43,469 nucleotides of DNA, taken from NCBI GenBank assembly GCA_965603095.1, contig CBFDBQ010000010.1:1-43469 (forward strand), given 5' to 3'. Below, piece after piece: positions 6,713 through 14,754 of this stretch (within the stretch, counting starts at the first letter, position 1; each line of letters starts with the position of its first letter). A program made the position numbers and the translations under genes. The notes beneath the pieces are model-generated. The model had not been told where the DNA came from, searched no databases, and saw nothing but the letters and a program-made list of their open reading frames with translations. Source of the DNA: DAOVVL01 sp965603095. GTDB lineage: Bacteria; Pseudomonadota; Alphaproteobacteria; Rhodospirillales; Magnetovibrionaceae.

Positions 6713-8125
6713 GTGCTTGAATTTGACCAAGCCCAAGGCCCCATCCGTGATAACCCGTGGTGGAAGACGGGCGCCATAGATGATCGTGTCCGCAGGCTGA
6801 CACCGCGCCCATTTCTTGGTGACCTTGAAGCACTATTACAATCTGGCAATGAATTTCCCTTACTTGTGGCAGGGCCCACGGGGGCAGGAAAATCAGTTTT
6901 GCTGTTGCAGCTCATTCAAAAGTTGCTTTCCAAGGGGGTGGCCCCCACCAGAATAATAAAAATATCATTTAACCTGCCTAACCATATGCACCACACCATT
7001 GAGGGCACTGTAAAAGCCGCCGTTGAGGCATCTGCCAGCGGCGGTCAGGGTGGGTATTTCATAATTCTTGACGGGGTCGAGGCTATGGAAGGCTGGGAAA
7101 AACAAATCCAAGCCTTGAGCGCGGCCAACCCGGAATGGCAAATTATTGTGGCATCGTCCGTTGCCCCGCTTTTTAAAAATGAAAAAACACATGGCCTAGC
7201 GCGTGATGCGGAAAAAGCATCTGGTGAGTTTTTTTCAAGCCTAATATTGCCGCCGGTTACATTCGCTGAGTTTATCCAGTTTCAAAATCTTAGAACTAAA
7301 ATTTTTGATGCCTATGGAAAGTTGAGCGACATGGACGCGCTTAACACGGCGTTTCTTGAATATATTGAATGGGGTGGTTTTATCGAAACCGTAATGAGCG
7401 GTGCTTGGCTGCAAGTTGATACGGCCTACCTTGCTGGTATTGGGGTTAATAAAGGTAGCGCAGGCATTTATGGTATTGGCGATACATGTGATCTATCGCG
7501 TTTATATGCCTATCTTGCCCAAGGCACAGCAACCGAATTTTCAATGGAAGGTTTGGCAAATAAATTTTCCATTGCCAAAAACACCATTAGAAAATATCTA
7601 GATTATCTTGAGGCATCATACCTGATAAGGCGGGTATGGCGCTTGGACGAAAATGCAAAAAAGTTTTCCCGCCAAACAAGGTTCAAAGTTTATTTAATAA
7701 ATCCATCGCACCGGGCGGCATTATTTGGCATGGCATCCGTAAGCGATGACATTACCGCACGCATTAGCGAGACCGCGGTGATTAGCCAATTTGTTCACAC
7801 CAAAAGCATTTCCCGGCTTTTTTATGCAGGATGGAAAAGCGGTTCAAACGAACACCACGTTGCATTGATTGAAATGCCAGCTGGCGGCGGTCGCCCGGTA
7901 AAATGTATTGAAATAGATTGGTCAGACCGGGCTTTGGCATTACCGCACAAGATTTTGGCCGACATGACAACATTTATGGATGCAACAAATCCAACAACCC
8001 CGTCCAAAGTTCTCACCCGCACTATTCCCGGCAAACGATTTGTTGGTGAACATGAAATTGGTTTTTTACCAATTGCGGTTTGGTGTTGGGCCATTGGCAA
8101 GGCCCTTGCCGATAGGACCGTTTAA
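6713..8125 (+). CDS. AAA_14 / DUF4143-type P-loop ATPase
   Basis: 470 residues. Walker A is GPTGAGKS (54-61). The second acidic strand reads IILDGVE (D120), where the family usually has LDEIQ, and is followed by a W and a sensor-like VASS (about 147-150). A helical and winged-helix region (about 290-340, FSIAKNTIRKYLDYLEASYLI) and a C-terminal DUF4143-like region follow. Such proteins are common orphan ATPases of unknown role. The start is GTG 6713 with GGGA about 10 nt upstream. It is monocistronic: divergent from the LMW-PTP cluster and convergent with argG across a shared terminator. Family call is good, function unknown. Confidence 0.75.
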   Translation: MLEFDQAQGPIRDNPWWKTGAIDDRVRRLTPRPFLGDLEALLQSGNEFPLLVAGPTGAGKSVLLLQLIQKLLSKGVAPTRIIKISFNLPNHMHHTIEGTVKAAVEASASGGQGGYFIILDGVEAMEGWEKQIQALSAANPEWQIIVASSVAPLFKNEKTHGLARDAEKASGEFFSSLILPPVTFAEFIQFQNLRTKIFDAYGKLSDMDALNTAFLEYIEWGGFIETVMSGAWLQVDTAYLAGIGVNKGSAGIYGIGDTCDLSRLYAYLAQGTATEFSMEGLANKFSIAKNTIRKYLDYLEASYLIRRVWRLDENAKKFSRQTRFKVYLINPSHRAALFGMASVSDDITARISETAVISQFVHTKSISRLFYAGWKSGSNEHHVALIEMPAGGGRPVKCIEIDWSDRALALPHKILADMTTFMDATNPTTPSKVLTRTIPGKRFVGEHEIGFLPIAVWCWAIGKALADRTV

Positions 8126-8133
8126 CAAATATA

Positions 8134-8172
8134 AAAAAACCGGAAGCCCCATTTAAAAGCCCCCGGTTTAAT
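8134..8172. terminator. Intrinsic terminator between the AAA_14 ATPase gene and argG
   Basis: AAACCGG (8137-8143) pairs with CCGGTTT (8163-8169), with partial pairing of the GC-rich interior. On the minus strand seven T residues follow, so it is mainly the argG terminator. On the plus strand the T run is broken. Confidence 0.75.
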
Positions 8173-8204
8173 TTTATGGTTTAATTTTATTTATAATATG
8201 CAAA

Positions 8205-9422
8205 TTATTTTTTGTCGTGCACCTTGGCATTCATCCGTAAACGCAATGCGTTCAGTTTGATAAAACCTTCGGCGTCTTTTTGGTCGTAATCGCCGCCTGC
8301 TTCAAAGGTAACGGTTGCTTCGTCATAAAGGCTATTGGGCGATTTACGACCCGTTACAATTACGTTGCCTTTATAAAGCTTAGCCCTGACCGTGCCGGTT
8401 ACGGGCATTGATGCTTTATCAATTGCCGCCTGCAACATTTCGCGGTCTGGTGAAAACCAAAATCCGTTGTAAACCAATTCAGCATATTTTGGTATCATTT
8501 CGTCTTTGGTATGGGCCGCACCACGGTCAAGGGTGATGCTTTCTATGGCCCGGCGCATGGCCAGCAAAACTGTGCCGCCCGGGGTTTCATAAACACCACG
8601 AGATTTCATGCCAACAAAACGGTTTTCAACAATATCAATACAGCCAACACCGTTGCGCCCACCTAGTTCGTTAAGTTTGGCAAGCAAGTTGGCGGGCGAT
8701 AGTTTTTCGCCGTTAACCGCAACCGGATCACCGGCTACAAAATCCATGGTAATTTCTTCTTCTTTGTCCGGCGCACTTTGCGGTGTCACCATCCGGGTCA
8801 GCACATGTTCAAAATCTGGTTCAACCCACGGGTCTTCCAATGCTTTTCCTTCGGATGATATGTGCAAAAGGTTTGCGTCTTGGGAAAATGGTGCTTCGCC
8901 GCGCTTGTCTTTTGGTACCGGAATCTGGTGTTTTTCAGCATATTCGATCAAGCTTGTCCGGCTAGCTAAATCCCATTCCCGCCACGGAGCAATTATTTTT
9001 ATGTCTGGATTACAGGCATAGTAGCCAAGCTCAAACCGAACTTGGTCGTTGCCTTTGCCGGTTGCACCATGGCTGACCGCATCGGCACCGACTTCGGCGG
9101 CAATTTCAATTTGCCGTTTGGCAATTAATGGCCGGGCGATAGAGGTTCCTAAAAGATAGCTTCCTTCATAAATAGCATTGGCCCGAAACATGGGGAAAAC
9201 GTAATCTTTAACAAAGGTTTCCCGCAGGTCTTCAATATATATTTCTTTGATGCCCATCATTTCGGCCTTGGCCCGGGCTGGTTCTAGCTCTTCGCCTTGG
9301 CCAAGATCTGCGGTAAATGTCACCACCTCGCAAGCGTAGGTTTCCTCCAGCCATTTCAGGATGATGGATGTATCAAGCCCGCCCGAATAGGCGAGGACCA
9401 CTTTTTTAATGCTTCCCGTCAT
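8205..9422 (-). CDS. argG: Argininosuccinate synthase
   Basis: 405 residues, the standard length. The N-type ATP pyrophosphatase motif AYSGGLDTS (11-19) binds ATP. Conserved GATGKGNDQVRFE and DKRGEAPFSQDANL segments form the citrulline/aspartate site. It condenses citrulline with aspartate in arginine biosynthesis in the cytoplasm. AGGA 8 nt before the ATG is the ribosome-binding site. It is the last gene of a minus-strand run with rlmN and a DsbA-like gene, with a 100-bp gap that may hold its own promoter. Confidence 0.97.
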   Translation of the reverse strand: MTGSIKKVVLAYSGGLDTSIILKWLEETYACEVVTFTADLGQGEELEPARAKAEMMGIKEIYIEDLRETFVKDYVFPMFRANAIYEGSYLLGTSIARPLIAKRQIEIAAEVGADAVSHGATGKGNDQVRFELGYYACNPDIKIIAPWREWDLASRTSLIEYAEKHQIPVPKDKRGEAPFSQDANLLHISSEGKALEDPWVEPDFEHVLTRMVTPQSAPDKEEEITMDFVAGDPVAVNGEKLSPANLLAKLNELGGRNGVGCIDIVENRFVGMKSRGVYETPGGTVLLAMRRAIESITLDRGAAHTKDEMIPKYAELVYNGFWFSPDREMLQAAIDKASMPVTGTVRAKLYKGNVIVTGRKSPNSLYDEATVTFEAGGDYDQKDAEGFIKLNALRLRMNAKVHDKK

Positions 9423-9522
9423 GGCGGGTTCCTTTTTAATAATGTGTTGTGCTTAAATTTATGGGCCAAAATTAAACCCAGCTGTTTCTTGGCAGTGATA
9501 CTAGGTGCTTGTCATTAATGCA

Positions 9523-10239
9523 TCAACTATTAAGCCATTCTTCCAAATCGCCCGCCATATGGGCAAAGGGGCGATAGCCCATGGCCAAAAATGCATACTG
9601 TCCATCATCGGCACAAACGATGGAGGGAAACCCCTTGACTCCAAATGCCCGCGTCTGGTTGAAATCAAAATTAACTAAATCCTTGGCGGTCGCGCTGGAA
9701 AAAAGGTTTAAGAATTTTTCACGGTCAATTCCGGCGGCGGCCACAATATCAGCTATTACATTGGCATCGGTTATGTCTTGGCCTCGCGCGTAAAATGCCC
9801 GTTGCAGGTCGTGGTAAACCGCCCCGCTAAGGGCAGGGTCCAGTTCGCGTGCGCATACAACGCCGCGACACGATGGCTCGGTGTCATAAATAAAATCGTC
9901 ATCTTTCATGCGTGAATAATCAAACGGCTGGCCGGTTTTTTTATTAACCTCTTCCCAGTGATGCTGGACATAGGTTTGCATTTCACCTTTCCAGCTTTCC
10001 GTGGTGCCGGGGCGAAGCCCGCCCATGATAACTTGAAATGATGCCCGGCCTTTAATGGCGTCGGTTATTTTTTTTGATTCCGGCTGAAACCCCCAACACC
10101 ATGAACACATGGGGTCGGCAAACAGCATTATGTGTTTACCCGGCCCCGGTTTGAACGATTTTTCTTCTTTTGTTTGGGCAGAAGATTCTGGCACAGCGCA
10201 AGAATCATCGATGTAGTCCATGTCGGTTTTATCGTTCAT
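9523..10239 (-). CDS. DsbA-family oxidoreductase, cytoplasmic (FrnE-like)
   Basis: 238 residues of thioredoxin fold with the helical insertion of DsbA-like proteins. The active site is C45-S-W-C48 and the cis-proline lies in GFPS near residue 211. No signal peptide is present; a charged, disordered N-terminus of about 30 residues precedes the fold, so it should act in the cytoplasm, as FrnE-type proteins do. It ends with a helix starting at GYRPF. AAAGGT about 9 nt before the ATG serves as ribosome-binding site. It lies 24 bp after rlmN and 100 bp before argG on the same strand. The client is unknown. Confidence 0.82.
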   Translation of the reverse strand: MNDKTDMDYIDDSCAVPESSAQTKEEKSFKPGPGKHIMLFADPMCSWCWGFQPESKKITDAIKGRASFQVIMGGLRPGTTESWKGEMQTYVQHHWEEVNKKTGQPFDYSRMKDDDFIYDTEPSCRGVVCARELDPALSGAVYHDLQRAFYARGQDITDANVIADIVAAAGIDREKFLNLFSSATAKDLVNFDFNQTRAFGVKGFPSIVCADDGQYAFLAMGYRPFAHMAGDLEEWLNS

Positions 10240-10263
10240 TGGCTTTACCTTTATCTTATCTCT

Positions 10264-11403
10264 TTATCTGGCCTTTTTTTCTTTCAATGCTTTTAATTTG
10301 GCGTTTTCCGATGAAGATTTTAATTGCCCACAAGCCGCCATTATATCGCGCCCACGCGAAGTACGAATGGGGGCCGAATACCCTTCGTCATTTAGGAAAT
10401 CAGAAAAACGGTGCATGGCATTACCAGACGAACATTCATGAACCGACCCCGGCCACGGATTAAACGGTATCAGATTAAATTTCGCATGTACTTTGTAATG
10501 GCGCATTAGGCGCACTAGTTCTTTGGCGTCAGCCAAACTGTCATTTACATCTTTTAACATGACATATTCCATAGTAATGCGTCGGGCGTTGCGCGCACCG
10601 GGGTAATCGGCACAGGCTTGTAATAATTGTTCAAGCGGATATTTTTTATTAATGGGAACTAGCTGGTCACGTAATTCATTGGTTGGTGCATGCAGGCTGA
10701 TGGCAAGGCCAACACCCAATTCATCGGCTGTGCGTTTCATCATCGGCACCACACCAGATGTGGAAAGGGTGATGCGGCGTTTGGAAATTGAAATGCCTTC
10801 GCTATCCATTACAATTTGTAACGCGCGTGAAACATTTTCAAAATTTAATAACGGCTCGCCCATGCCCATCATCACTAGGTTTTTAAGTTTACGACCATCA
10901 ACGCCCGATGGCCATTCACCCATTTCATCACGGGCTAACATTACTTGTCCTAAAATATCAGCGGCGCTTAAATTCCTGACCCAGTCCATGGTTCCGGTAT
11001 GACAAAACGAACAGTTGAGCGAACAGCCGACTTGGCTGGAAACGCAAAGCGCACCTCGGTCTTCTTCGGGTATCATCACGGTTTCTATTTCGCCCCCACC
11101 CGGAAGCCCCAACAGCCATTTGCGGGTGGTGTCTTCGGAAACAAGGGCTTGATTTATGGTTGGCCTGCCGACCACAAAATGTTCAGGCAGGAGGACGCGC
11201 AAATCTTTTGACAGATCTGTCATTTTGGAAAAATCGGTCTCGCCTCGATGGTACATCCAATGAAATAGCTGGCGCGCACGAAAGGCCGGCTCGCCCAGCA
11301 TGGCCATGGCCTCGCCTAGTTCTTTGCGGCTAAGCCCTATGAGGTTTTGCCTATCATCAGCGTTGGCATCAGTGTTGGCGTTGGTTTTAATGTTTTCAGT
11401 CAT
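10264..11403 (-). CDS. rlmN: 23S rRNA (adenine2503-C2) / tRNA methyltransferase RlmN
   Basis: 379 residues. The radical-SAM cluster ligands C127, C131 and C134 are in CSLNCSFC. C120, seven residues earlier, and the C-terminal Cys in MAACGQL are the two catalytic cysteines used for methyl transfer. It methylates C2 of A2503 in 23S rRNA and A37 of some tRNAs. The first 18 residues are a low-complexity N/D/T/A stretch, so the start could lie slightly inside. It lies 64 bp downstream of the IalB gene and 24 bp upstream of the DsbA-like gene. Confidence 0.95.
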   Translation of the reverse strand: MTENIKTNANTDANADDRQNLIGLSRKELGEAMAMLGEPAFRARQLFHWMYHRGETDFSKMTDLSKDLRVLLPEHFVVGRPTINQALVSEDTTRKWLLGLPGGGEIETVMIPEEDRGALCVSSQVGCSLNCSFCHTGTMDWVRNLSAADILGQVMLARDEMGEWPSGVDGRKLKNLVMMGMGEPLLNFENVSRALQIVMDSEGISISKRRITLSTSGVVPMMKRTADELGVGLAISLHAPTNELRDQLVPINKKYPLEQLLQACADYPGARNARRITMEYVMLKDVNDSLADAKELVRLMRHYKVHAKFNLIPFNPWPGSVHECSSGNAMHRFSDFLNDEGYSAPIRTSRGRDIMAACGQLKSSSENAKLKALKEKKAR

Positions 11404-11467
11404 GATGGCGGTGATATATGCCTTTAATTTGCCAATTGCAAAGCCAGATAGAATATTGGCAAGCTAT

Positions 11468-11968
11468 CTATTTGATACCACAGGCTTTTGCTGCTGCGCC
11501 CAAGGCTTTGGTAAACCCTTTAAGGGAATAGGTATCGGTGGTTTTGGTGCCCCGGCTTGAGGTTCCTTTTACCACCATGGTGGTACCACCCTTCATGGCT
11601 TTGACCATGGCCTCGTCGCTTTTTTTATCATAGGTCCACGCGCTTTCGCCCTGGGTGAACATTTTAAATGTTTTATTGCCATCAATTTTGGCCATGGCAT
11701 CAACGCCTTTTTTATATTCATAGCCAGCCTGAAAGCTTACTTCGTTGATGGTGTTTTCCTGTGGTCGGTGGGTAACGATGGCAAAAATATCCCCACGTTT
11801 TTTATAGTTGCCTTGATGTTTGCTTGGTTCCGAAGAAATAAAACAAACTGTGCCACTGGAATCTTTTTCTTTGTATGCGACCCAATCACCAGATTCCACC
11901 AGCAGCTTTGCATTGGCGGGTGTTGAAATGGCAAGCATTGCAAAAAGGAAAATAAAGCGTTTGATCAT
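11468..11968 (-). CDS. Invasion-associated locus B (IalB) family protein
   Basis: About 166 residues from ATG 11968: a clear signal peptide (MIKRFIFLFAM... ending PANA, about residue 20), then a periplasmic domain with two cysteines and the conserved C-terminal segment VVKGTSSRGTKTTDTYSLKG. The IalB family is widespread in alphaproteobacteria; the name comes from Bartonella, and most members in free-living species have no proven role. A TTG at 12004 would add 12 residues ahead of a good signal peptide and is rejected. It sits upstream of rlmN on the same strand. Confidence 0.85.
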   Translation of the reverse strand: MIKRFIFLFAMLAISTPANAKLLVESGDWVAYKEKDSSGTVCFISSEPSKHQGNYKKRGDIFAIVTHRPQENTINEVSFQAGYEYKKGVDAMAKIDGNKTFKMFTQGESAWTYDKKSDEAMVKAMKGGTTMVVKGTSSRGTKTTDTYSLKGFTKALGAAAKACGIK

Positions 11969-12028
11969 GTTATAATTGATAAACCCCAAGGGCCAGAATG
12001 CCAAGCAAGATGGACGGTATAAGGTGAA

Positions 12029-12634
12029 TTATTTTTTTCCATCAAATTCAGCTCCCAGCGGTGGGGGGCTTTTGAATTTGTCCATAGTTCGAAATACTGG
12101 ATCGCCATGAACGTGGCTGGGCAATTGTTCAACCGGGCCACCGGGCCTAACCGGGCGGGGCGGAAAACGGCCCAGGCTTGTCACCCGGTCATACATTACG
12201 ATTGCCGCGGCCACAGAAACATTAACGCAAAACTTGGTTGGAATTTTTACAATAAATTCACACAGTTCTGACATTTCTGGCGAAATTGAGCCGCGCTCCG
12301 GCCCTAATATATATGCGGCCCGCGATGGATGGCGAAAACTGGGCAGATCAACCGCCTTGTCCGATAGCTCGACCCCGACAATGCGGCAGTCATCGGGCAA
12401 CGACATGGAATTAATATCGGGGAATTTATAAAATGGAATATGGCCCCCAGATTTTGAGGTATCGGCCAAGTCCCCTTCGCGGGCGGGGTATGATGCGGCC
12501 ACGGTAAAGGCGAAGCTGGCACCAAATGCATGGGCGGTGCGAAATATTGCGCCCGCGTTCATGGGTTTAGAAATACCTTCGACGCCAACGCCGAAATATC
12601 CCCGCAGTTCATTAATGGAATTGCTGTTGCTCAT
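12029..12634 (-). CDS. SpoU/TrmH-family RNA 2'-O-methyltransferase
   Basis: 201 residues. The three SpoU motifs are visible: motif 1 around NAGAIFRTAHAFG (26-38, catalytic R32), motif 2 ILGPERGSIS (109-118), and motif 3 IPTKFCVNVSVAAAIVMYD (131-149), which form the knotted SAM site. It modifies tRNA or rRNA; the target cannot be told from sequence, and TrmH-, TrmL- and RlmB-like roles are all possible. Its Pro-rich C-terminal tail (about 155-200) is longer than in minimal TrmL. It is the first gene of the minus-strand run that ends with argG. Confidence 0.85.
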   Translation of the reverse strand: MSNSNSINELRGYFGVGVEGISKPMNAGAIFRTAHAFGASFAFTVAASYPAREGDLADTSKSGGHIPFYKFPDINSMSLPDDCRIVGVELSDKAVDLPSFRHPSRAAYILGPERGSISPEMSELCEFIVKIPTKFCVNVSVAAAIVMYDRVTSLGRFPPRPVRPGGPVEQLPSHVHGDPVFRTMDKFKSPPPLGAEFDGKK

Positions 12635-12693
12635 TATGGGCTCAACATGGCCAAAATGCCCCCACTTTGCAAGGAAAACCGGGCAGATGCCAG

Positions 12694-12714
12694 CATTAGG
12701 GGTTGTCCCTAATG
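12694..12714. promoter_or_regulatory. Perfect inverted repeat in divergent promoter region
   Basis: CATTAGGG and CCCTAATG (12694-12701 and 12707-12714) are separated by 5 nt. It lies 60 bp upstream of the SpoU gene and 126 bp upstream of the DsrE gene, with no T run after it, so an operator is more likely than a terminator. Confidence 0.4.
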
Positions 12715-12839
12715 GCGCGGCTTTGTTCCCTAGACTAACATATTGCAGGAAATATTACCTGATAGAGCGAACGGTAAGTTTTTCATTTTTAAACTAAGAA
12801 AACCAGCAAATTTTTTGCTAAAAGGGAGGTTATTATTTC

Positions 12840-13298
12840 ATGATTAAAAAAATTCTTTCAATCGTTTCCGTTATGTTTGCGCTAACCGCGTATGTTTTGC
12901 CGGGCACTGCTTCGGCAACATCCAGCGATGGTCACCATCTTGTGATTCAAATTAATGCCAATGATCCGGCATTGATGAACTTGGTGCTTAATAATGCAAC
13001 ACAAAGCAAAGCAGCATATGAAGCGGCTGGGAAAAAATTAGAAGTAGAAATTGTTGCCTATGGCCCCGGCCTGAAGATGCTGCTTCCCAATTCACCGGTG
13101 ATGGCCCGCATACAAAACCTTGATGCCAACAACTCCGGTATTGGTTTTGCCGCATGTGGCAACACCATGAAAAAAATGTCAAAGAAAGCTGGCAAGCAGC
13201 TTGAACTGTTGGAATTTAGTAATATAAAAATGGTTCCTGCCGGCGTTGTTCATATTATGCAACGCCAAGATCAGGGCTGGCATTACATTAAACCTTAA
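12840..13298 (+). CDS. Exported DsrE/DsrF-like family protein
   Basis: 152 residues with a clear signal peptide (cleavage about ASA-TS, residue 26). The rest has the DsrE/YchN fold pattern: a VIQINANDPALMNLVLNNA start, IVAYGPGLKML in the middle, and a single cysteine C106 in GFAACGNTM where the family often keeps its reactive Cys. It ends GWHYIKP as related periplasmic proteins do. DsrE-like proteins act in sulfur relay or bind small ligands; an exported single-Cys version has no known substrate. AGGGAGG about 11 nt before the ATG is a strong ribosome-binding site, with a small AGCAAA/TTTGCT hairpin (12805-12819) just before it. Confidence 0.8.
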   Translation: MIKKILSIVSVMFALTAYVLPGTASATSSDGHHLVIQINANDPALMNLVLNNATQSKAAYEAAGKKLEVEIVAYGPGLKMLLPNSPVMARIQNLDANNSGIGFAACGNTMKKMSKKAGKQLELLEFSNIKMVPAGVVHIMQRQDQGWHYIKP

Positions 13299-13329
13299 AT
13301 TTTGGCCATAAATTTTGGCCATAAATTTT
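13297..13329. repeat. 13-bp tandem repeat, 2.5 copies
   Basis: AAATTTTGGCCAT occurs at 13297-13309 and 13310-13322, followed by a partial copy AAATTTT to 13329. It starts at the last base of the DsrE gene stop codon and ends shortly before the terminator. Confidence 0.9.
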
Positions 13330-13346
13330 AGCTAGATAAATAAATT

Positions 13347-13387
13347 AAAAAGAGCGCTGGTAAATATTTATCAGCGCTCTTTTTTTG
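13347..13387. terminator. Bidirectional intrinsic terminator
   Basis: AGAGCGCTG (13351-13359) pairs with CAGCGCTCT (13372-13380), extended inside by a G-T pair and TAAA/TTTA, and followed by seven T residues. The stop codon of the convergent EamA gene (13371-13373) lies in the right arm, so the hairpin doubles as coding sequence for its last residues. Confidence 0.9.
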
Positions 13388-14279
13388 CTGGCCAAATGCT
13401 TCTTATGTGTTCCGGCCTTGCCAATACTAATATGTTGCCCGCTAACACTAACACCGCGCCTAATATAGCCTCTGGGGTAAATACATAGTTTTCAAAAATA
13501 ACCGAAAGCGTTAACGCAACCACTGGAAACAATACCGAAGCATAGGCCGCCCGTCCGGCACCAATGCGCCCAAGCAGGGTAAGGTAGGCACCAAAAGCAA
13601 TTACCGAACCAAACAACGCCAGATATAAAAGCGATCCAACATATTTAATTGATGGGTCAAACGTAAATTCGCTGCCTGATAAAAATGCGAAAGCAAATGT
13701 AAATATTGCCCCATAGAGCATGCCATAAGCATTGGTTTGTAATATTGGCAGGCCGCGGCGTTGGTTGCGTGTGCTTGCCATATTGCCAAGGCTGGCAAAT
13801 GTTGATGCCAAAAGGCAAAGCATTAATCCGCGAGCACCACCATCTGCCATATTAAAATTTTCAATTTCCGGCCAGAATACCAAGCCCAACCCACCAATGC
13901 CCAGCACCGCACCACCCAGCACGCGCCACGTTGCCGGGGCTTTAAAAAATAATTTTCCGAACAAAATATTTAACGGCACTATGGTGGAAAATGTTACCGC
14001 TACTAACCCGGTGGTAATGTCGGCGCTGGCCAAATAAAAAAGATAATAATTAGTGGAAAAAAGAAACAGCCCCTGAACGGCGATCCAAAAATGATCACGT
14101 TTGGGGTAGCGCATATCCTTGCCCCGCAAAATTGCCCAGGCAATTAAAACCAATGCCGCAATTAAAAATCGGTACGCAACCGATGCGTCGGGGCTAACAA
14201 CACCCAACTGCCATTTAATGGCAAGCCAGGTTGAGCCCCAGATAAGCACGGTGGTCAGATAAAGAACAAAAGTATTCAT
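13371..14279 (-). CDS. EamA/DMT-family transporter
   Basis: 302 residues with ten hydrophobic segments in two five-helix EamA repeats, and the N-terminal signature VLIWGSTWLAIKW of the family. It is an inner-membrane drug/metabolite exporter; such proteins move amino acids or small metabolites out of the cell, but the substrate cannot be predicted. The C-terminus is short and basic (AKKER), encoded within the terminator hairpin. The upstream region (14280-14493), shared with the divergent small membrane protein gene, holds a palindrome and a short tandem repeat. Confidence 0.88.
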   Translation of the reverse strand: MNTFVLYLTTVLIWGSTWLAIKWQLGVVSPDASVAYRFLIAALVLIAWAILRGKDMRYPKRDHFWIAVQGLFLFSTNYYLFYLASADITTGLVAVTFSTIVPLNILFGKLFFKAPATWRVLGGAVLGIGGLGLVFWPEIENFNMADGGARGLMLCLLASTFASLGNMASTRNQRRGLPILQTNAYGMLYGAIFTFAFAFLSGSEFTFDPSIKYVGSLLYLALFGSVIAFGAYLTLLGRIGAGRAAYASVLFPVVALTLSVIFENYVFTPEAILGAVLVLAGNILVLARPEHIRSIWPAKKER

Positions 14280-14351
14280 AGGGTAAACCCATAGCCAAAA
14301 TTATTTTAGCCAGAGGTTATGCCTGCCGCCATAACCCAGTCCATGCCTAAG

Positions 14352-14366
14352 TTGTAACCCTTACAA
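14352..14366. promoter_or_regulatory. Operator-like palindrome
   Basis: TTGTAA-CCC-TTACAA is a perfect inverted repeat between the divergent EamA and small membrane protein genes. It touches the tandem repeat that follows. The binding protein is unknown. Confidence 0.35.
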
Positions 14367-14394
14367 TTTGATGGGCAATTTGATGGACAATTTG
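14364..14394. repeat. 12-bp tandem repeat, 2.6 copies
   Basis: CAATTTGATGGG (14364-14375), CAATTTGATGGA (14376-14387) and a partial CAATTTG. It lies in the region between the divergent EamA and small membrane protein genes, just before a TTGACA hexamer at 14404. Confidence 0.9.
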
Positions 14395-14493
14395 CCCAAA
14401 AATTTGACAGAGAGGGGATATTATATTAGCAATTACTTAAATAGTTAAACCATCAGGATTTCCGGGCCGATATGGCCACCTTAGGAGACTAAA

Positions 14494-14754
14494 ATGAACG
14501 AAAAATTAGCAAGATTTATAGACACCCTTCCCACCATGCCTACCTTGGTTATTGGTATATGGATGGCGTTGGCACCGTTCACGCCCGAGCCGCATTTGGT
14601 GCAAAAATTTTTCATGGCTATGAACGGCGATGCGTTCAAACTAATTGATGTGTTTGATGTGTTCATGCACGGTGGCCTTGGAATTATTGCCGGCCTTAAA
14701 ATATGGCGCATCATGGCCCAGCGAAATAATTCAACCGGTAATCAAGACGCTTAA
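14494..14754 (+). CDS. Small membrane protein, unknown function
   Basis: 86 residues, not recognised. A hydrophobic segment (about 16-32, MPTLVIGIWMALAPF) and a second weaker one (about 56-70, MHGGLGIIAGLKIW) suggest a two-pass inner-membrane protein with a polar C-terminus. AGGAG 7 nt before the ATG is a strong ribosome-binding site, which supports translation. A TTGACA hexamer at 14404 may be part of its promoter, but no good -10 stands at the right distance. Its stop overlaps the stop of convergent motB by 3 bp. Confidence 0.65.
   Translation: MNEKLARFIDTLPTMPTLVIGIWMALAPFTPEPHLVQKFFMAMNGDAFKLIDVFDVFMHGGLGIIAGLKIWRIMAQRNNSTGNQDA

Noticed and set aside
8608..9021. Plus-strand ORF of 137 codons opposite argG
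   Set aside because: It lies fully inside a certain argG coding region and shows no family-like sequence.
14404..14432. Complete promoter built on the perfect TTGACA at 14404
   Set aside because: TATATT sits only 12 bp away and the hexamer at 16-17 bp is poor, so only the -35 is noted.
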